From NCBI RefSeq assembly GCF_900142625.1, contig NZ_FRBN01000007.1, forward strand, positions 91,028-155,027: a DNA stretch of 64,000 nucleotides, given 5' to 3'. Origin of the DNA: Roseovarius marisflavi. Its GTDB lineage: Bacteria > Pseudomonadota > Alphaproteobacteria > Rhodobacterales > Rhodobacteraceae. The notes under the pieces are model-generated. The model was not told the origin of the DNA and did not search any database. It saw nothing but the letters and a program-made list of their open reading frames with translations. The translations under genes and the position numbers were made by a program. This document shows, in pieces, positions 61,321 through 64,000 of the stretch; position 1 is the first letter of the stretch, and each line of letters begins with the position of its first letter.

Positions 61321-61773
61321 ATGGACGACAAGATCGACACTCCGGCCGAAGCCGCCGAGGCACAGGCGATACCGCGCTGTCACGAAGTTCATTCCAATCC
61401 CGATCAGCCCTGTATCGGCGCCGCCGCCAAAGCGCTTAGCGAGAAACCGAATGCTACGAAAAGCCCGGCACAATGGGCCTATGAACGGATGATTCTCTAT
61501 ATCCAGAATTTTGAGAAAACACTCGACGAGGAACATGAGGTGGCGATGGGATTTGTCGGCGGCAATGCTGGCGTTCTGCGGATCGAAGGCATGGGCTATT
61601 TCGACCCCGATATCGTGACCTTTTACGGCGAGGATACCAGCGGTGCGCGCACCCAGCTTGTCCAGCATGTCGGTCAGCTTAGCGTGATGCTGCGGGCCCT
61701 GCCGAAACCGGCCAAGGTGGCCGCGCCCAACCGCATCGGCTTTCGCCTTGCCGAGGACCTTGCAAAAGCGTGA
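61321..61773 (+). CDS. Conserved hypothetical protein (possibly DUF6173)
   Basis: 150 residues. The core SPAQWAYERMILYIQNFEKTLDEEHEVAMGFVGG and IEGMGYFDPDIVTFYGED is a small alpha/beta domain common in Rhodobacteraceae; I believe it is DUF6173 but am not sure. It begins 14 bp after the MBL gene and is likely in the same operon. No catalytic residues recognised. Confidence 0.65.
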   Translation: MDDKIDTPAEAAEAQAIPRCHEVHSNPDQPCIGAAAKALSEKPNATKSPAQWAYERMILYIQNFEKTLDEEHEVAMGFVGGNAGVLRIEGMGYFDPDIVTFYGEDTSGARTQLVQHVGQLSVMLRALPKPAKVAAPNRIGFRLAEDLAKA

Positions 61774-61865
61774 CCCCCTGTGACAGCTTGGGTGGTGACA
61801 GCCCCGATCAAATACAGTATTCAGCCGCGAGATACACAGATTCAGTTATGAAAGAGGATACCCAA

Positions 61866-62000
61866 ATGGCCGATCACAAGCATGGTGAGATGGATATTCA
61901 GGTTCAGGAAAAGACTTTTGACGGCTTTGTAAAGGCCACGACCTACAGCGTCATCGGCATCATCTGCCTCTTGGTCTTTATCGCAATCGTCAACGGCTAA
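61866..62000 (+). CDS. aa3-type cytochrome c oxidase subunit IV
   Basis: 44 residues from MADHKHGEMDIQVQEKTFDGF, a short polar N-terminus and one membrane helix (YSVIGIICLLVFIAIVNG). Length and pattern match the small fourth subunit of Paracoccus/Rhodobacter aa3 oxidase. Core subunits are encoded elsewhere. A longer frame upstream is rejected. Confidence 0.88.
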   Translation: MADHKHGEMDIQVQEKTFDGFVKATTYSVIGIICLLVFIAIVNG

Positions 62001-62046
62001 GTCGTGCTTGCGCGACCGGACGAGCGTTTAAGGTAAAGGGATTCCC

Positions 62047-62649
62047 ATGCGTGGTTGGATGATTGCGATTGCGGCTGTGTTTGCGCTGGCCGGTTGCGCC
62101 GCCGAATCGGTATGGGCCCCGGATGAGGCGGTGACACGCGCTGCGTACCGTCATGACGGGCCGCCTAGCTTGACCCTGTTCACGATGCTCAACAACCATA
62201 CTGACGCGGGCGCGCATACCGCGTTGATGATCAACGGCTCGCAGCGGGTGATCTTTGATCCGGCCGGGTCGTTCAAACACGAGACCATCCCAGAGCGCAA
62301 TGACGTGCTCTATGGCATCACCCCGCCGGTGGCCGATGTCTATACCCGCTATCACGCGCGCAAGACCTATCGCGTGCGCATTCAGCGCCTCGATGTCTCG
62401 CCCGAAACTGCAGAGCGCGCCATCGCGCTTGCCAAGGCCGCAGGCCCGGTGCCCTCGGCGCAATGCTCGCTGGCAACCTCTCGTATCCTCGCAGAGCTTT
62501 ATCCCGGTCAGGTCAAAACCTCCTGGCTTCCGCGCAAGACCGCGGACGAGTTTGGCGCCATTCCCGGCGTGAGCACCAAAGAGCTCTATGAATACGATGA
62601 CGACGACAACAGCAAGGTTCTGCGCGCCTGGACCCCACCCAAGACCTGA
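62047..62649 (+). CDS. Conserved lipoprotein of unknown function
   Basis: 200 residues with lipobox L-A-G-C (Cys18) after MRGWMIAIAAVFA. The mature part has SLTLFTMLNNHTDAGAHTALMINGSQRVIFDPAGSF and PSAQCSLATSRILAELYPG, which resembles a permuted papain-like (NlpC-like or DUF4105-like) arrangement with His and Cys, though this is tentative. The C-terminus is acidic (YEYDDDDNSK). It has been seen next to the small oxidase subunit in related genomes as far as I recall. Confidence 0.65.
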   Translation: MRGWMIAIAAVFALAGCAAESVWAPDEAVTRAAYRHDGPPSLTLFTMLNNHTDAGAHTALMINGSQRVIFDPAGSFKHETIPERNDVLYGITPPVADVYTRYHARKTYRVRIQRLDVSPETAERAIALAKAAGPVPSAQCSLATSRILAELYPGQVKTSWLPRKTADEFGAIPGVSTKELYEYDDDDNSKVLRAWTPPKT

Positions 62650-63188
62650 ACCTTTCGCAAATCCTGCACCCGTCGCCGATAATTGCGCGGCACCTTCCTG
62701 GGGGCAAGGCCTATGGCCTGCCCGCGTCCTTGACAGGTCTGACGCAGCTCAGGTGATAGCATTGGTTTGCCGCTGAACGCCCTCTTGCTCAATCCACCGC
62801 GTGATCAATGGCGCCTTATGGCGAATGACGGCTACGCGGGACACACCGGCCTGATGCGTTTGCGGCGGAGATCATGGCCTCAGCACACGGCCCAAACCCA
62901 CAGGTTCTGCGGCAGCGCAGCGAAAAATCCCCAAACCGGACGTTGACATCATGCCAAGTCGACAAAATCCAATCCGGTCGTTCGCTGCGCCCACTCTCGA
63001 TGTCTCAGTTGCGGGACTTTGCTGCCGTTCGCAAAAAAGCCAAGGCTTGCAAGCCTTTCTCTATCGCAGCCGTTCAGTTTCACGTTGGTAGAGCAACTAT
63101 GGCAGGTGACAGGCAACAAATGTGCCAAAAGTCTTTGCCGGTTCAGCTGATTGCTCTACCAATCAGGATCAAAAGAGATTGGTGAAAT
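62650..63188. other. Gene-poor stretch, possible remnants of mobile DNA
   Basis: 539 bp with no supportable coding region on either strand and several stops in all frames. Composition becomes less GC-rich toward 63100. I looked for tRNA cloverleaves and IS ends and found none I can defend. Confidence 0.4.
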
Positions 63189-63899
63189 ATGTCACTGGAC
63201 TGGGTTATGGCGCAATTTGCCCAATATATTGGGCATTGGAGCGAATTGGCAGGCTATCTGGCGTCTGTCCTTGTTTTTCTGACCTTTTGCATGAAAACTA
63301 TCGTACCGCTGCGCGTGCTTGCCATATCTTCGAATATTGCTTTTATCGTCTATGCTGCGGCTGCCGGTCTGATGCCCGTATTGCTGTTGCATGCTGCCCT
63401 GCTGCCTCTGAATATATTGCGTACCATGCAGCAGATAAGCCTTTTCCGGCGGGTTCGACGTGCCTCAATCGGCAGCGCCAAGATTGAAGCACTCGTACCC
63501 TTTATGACGATCAAGACCTATCCAAAGGACACACTGCTTTTTCGCAAAGGAGACGTGGCTCTGAAAATGTGCTTTCTGCACAAGGGACAGGTTTTGGTAC
63601 CGGAGATTGGAAAATACCTTCAGCCCGGAACGCTTTTCGGAGAAATAGGACTGTTCACACCGGAAAGGACTCGGACTGCGTCGGCAACTTGCTCCGAAGA
63701 CTGTGAAATATACGAGATCAGTGATGACGATTTAGTGCAGCTCTGCCTTCAAGATCCAGCGTTTGGATTGTTCCTGACCAAACTAATTGTTGCGCGTATG
63801 TCTGATAATCTCACGCAGTCAGAGACATCCAACGACCCTATCACGCCAAGCGCTTGGCGGGCGGGCACTCAGCAAACTCCGGCATCGTTTATCGAATGA
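63189..63899 (+). CDS. Membrane-anchored cyclic-nucleotide-binding-like protein
   Basis: 236 residues. Two or three N-terminal membrane helices (SELAGYLASVLVFLTFCM, LAISSNIAFIVYAAAAGLMPVLLLHAALLPL) precede a CRP-like beta-roll at ~100-215: TYPKDTLLFRKGDVALKMCFLHKGQVLV, LQPGTLFGEIGLFTPERTRTASATC and EIYEISDDDLVQL. The F-G-E-I-G-L-F and R-T-A/R-T-R-T-A-S-A pattern is a phosphate-binding cassette. No DNA-binding helix-turn-helix follows. Codon use is less GC-biased than upstream genes, suggesting acquisition. Confidence 0.75.
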   Translation: MSLDWVMAQFAQYIGHWSELAGYLASVLVFLTFCMKTIVPLRVLAISSNIAFIVYAAAAGLMPVLLLHAALLPLNILRTMQQISLFRRVRRASIGSAKIEALVPFMTIKTYPKDTLLFRKGDVALKMCFLHKGQVLVPEIGKYLQPGTLFGEIGLFTPERTRTASATCSEDCEIYEISDDDLVQLCLQDPAFGLFLTKLIVARMSDNLTQSETSNDPITPSAWRAGTQQTPASFIE

Positions 63900-63969
63900 T
63901 CTTTTCTGGTCTTGTCGCGGTTTAGTTCCGGCCTCTTTCGAGCAATGTTTGCTATGAAGGAGATAAGGA

Positions 63970-64000
63970 ATGGCAAAGCGATACACAGACGAGTTTCGCC
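63970..64000 (+). CDS. IS3-type transposase OrfA, first codons only
   Basis: ATG preceded by AAGGAGATAAGGA, encoding MAKRYTDEFR before the window ends. M-[AS]-[KR]-R-Y-T-D-E-F-R is the usual start of IS3-family and related OrfA (HTH_Tnp_1) transposases. The left end of the element should lie between about 63900 and 63970. Confidence 0.6.
   Translation, partial: MAKRYTDEFR

Noticed and set aside
62513..62880. Transposase remnant on either strand
   Set aside because: Short frames with stops and no DDE or HTH motif that I can identify.

Overview
The window reads as chromosome of a marine alphaproteobacterium of the Roseobacter group (Rhodobacteraceae). The evidence is high GC with GCC/GGC/CGC-rich codons, the ftsY-EamA-ispZ neighbourhood, a DUF1127 gene followed by four CCTCCTCCC hairpins (the CcaF1-CcsR locus known from Rhodobacter), a PccR-type regulator, and a rhizobial/roseobacter glpDSTPQUVK glycerol operon. 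A multicopper-oxidase cluster resembling the iodide oxidase (iox) genes of iodide-oxidizing alphaproteobacteria makes a Roseovarius-like organism my best guess; this is inference.

Layout. 1-14.7 kb is mostly housekeeping: the tail of a glutathione transferase, three YciB/IspZ-like membrane proteins in tandem, an EamA transporter, ftsY, a fused FdsG-FdsB-like formate dehydrogenase subunit, an AlkB-type membrane hydroxylase, xseA, purD, a ferredoxin, a small OB-fold protein that looks like the tail of DnaE2 behind a possible SOS box, a lipoprotein and mrp. 14.7-16.1 kb is RNA-rich: ccaF1 plus four CcsR sRNAs on the + strand, facing a cobalamin riboswitch and an 89-residue protein on the - strand. 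pccR follows.

17.5-38 kb is a type II secretion system (gspD-E-F, gspG-H-I-J-K-L-M-N, gspO, and a detached gspC). Between gspO and gspC lies a five-gene block (29.2-36.5 kb): multicopper oxidase, a Cys-less SCO-like protein, a large secreted protein, a SCO1 protein and a cytochrome c fused to a periplasmic-binding-like domain. I read it as an iodide-oxidase-type system whose enzymes are exported by Tat or Sec and may leave the cell through the surrounding secretion system. This is the most interesting part of the window.

38-41.6 kb holds a methyltransferase-like protein, a DMT transporter and a family 2 glycosyltransferase. 41.7-52.1 kb is the complete glycerol uptake and catabolism operon with its DeoR-type repressor divergent. 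52-56.3 kb is molybdenum cofactor maturation (a MoeA fusion, mobB, mobA, fdhD), which presumably serves the formate dehydrogenase whose small subunit lies at 5-6.6 kb; no catalytic subunit is present here. 56.3-62.6 kb contains azlCD, a Sua5/TsaC enzyme, a DmdC-like acyl-CoA dehydrogenase with an MBL hydrolase, a small cytochrome oxidase subunit and a lipoprotein. The last 1.4 kb is poorer in genes and looks accessory: a membrane-anchored cyclic-nucleotide-binding-like protein and the first codons of an IS transposase at the edge.

A recurring 3'-end element (pyrimidine box CTTTC/TTTCTTCTT, then AAATA, then a GC hairpin) follows the stop codons of at least five genes. Coordinates of starts were adjusted by eye from RBS and family length; no alignment or folding program was run.
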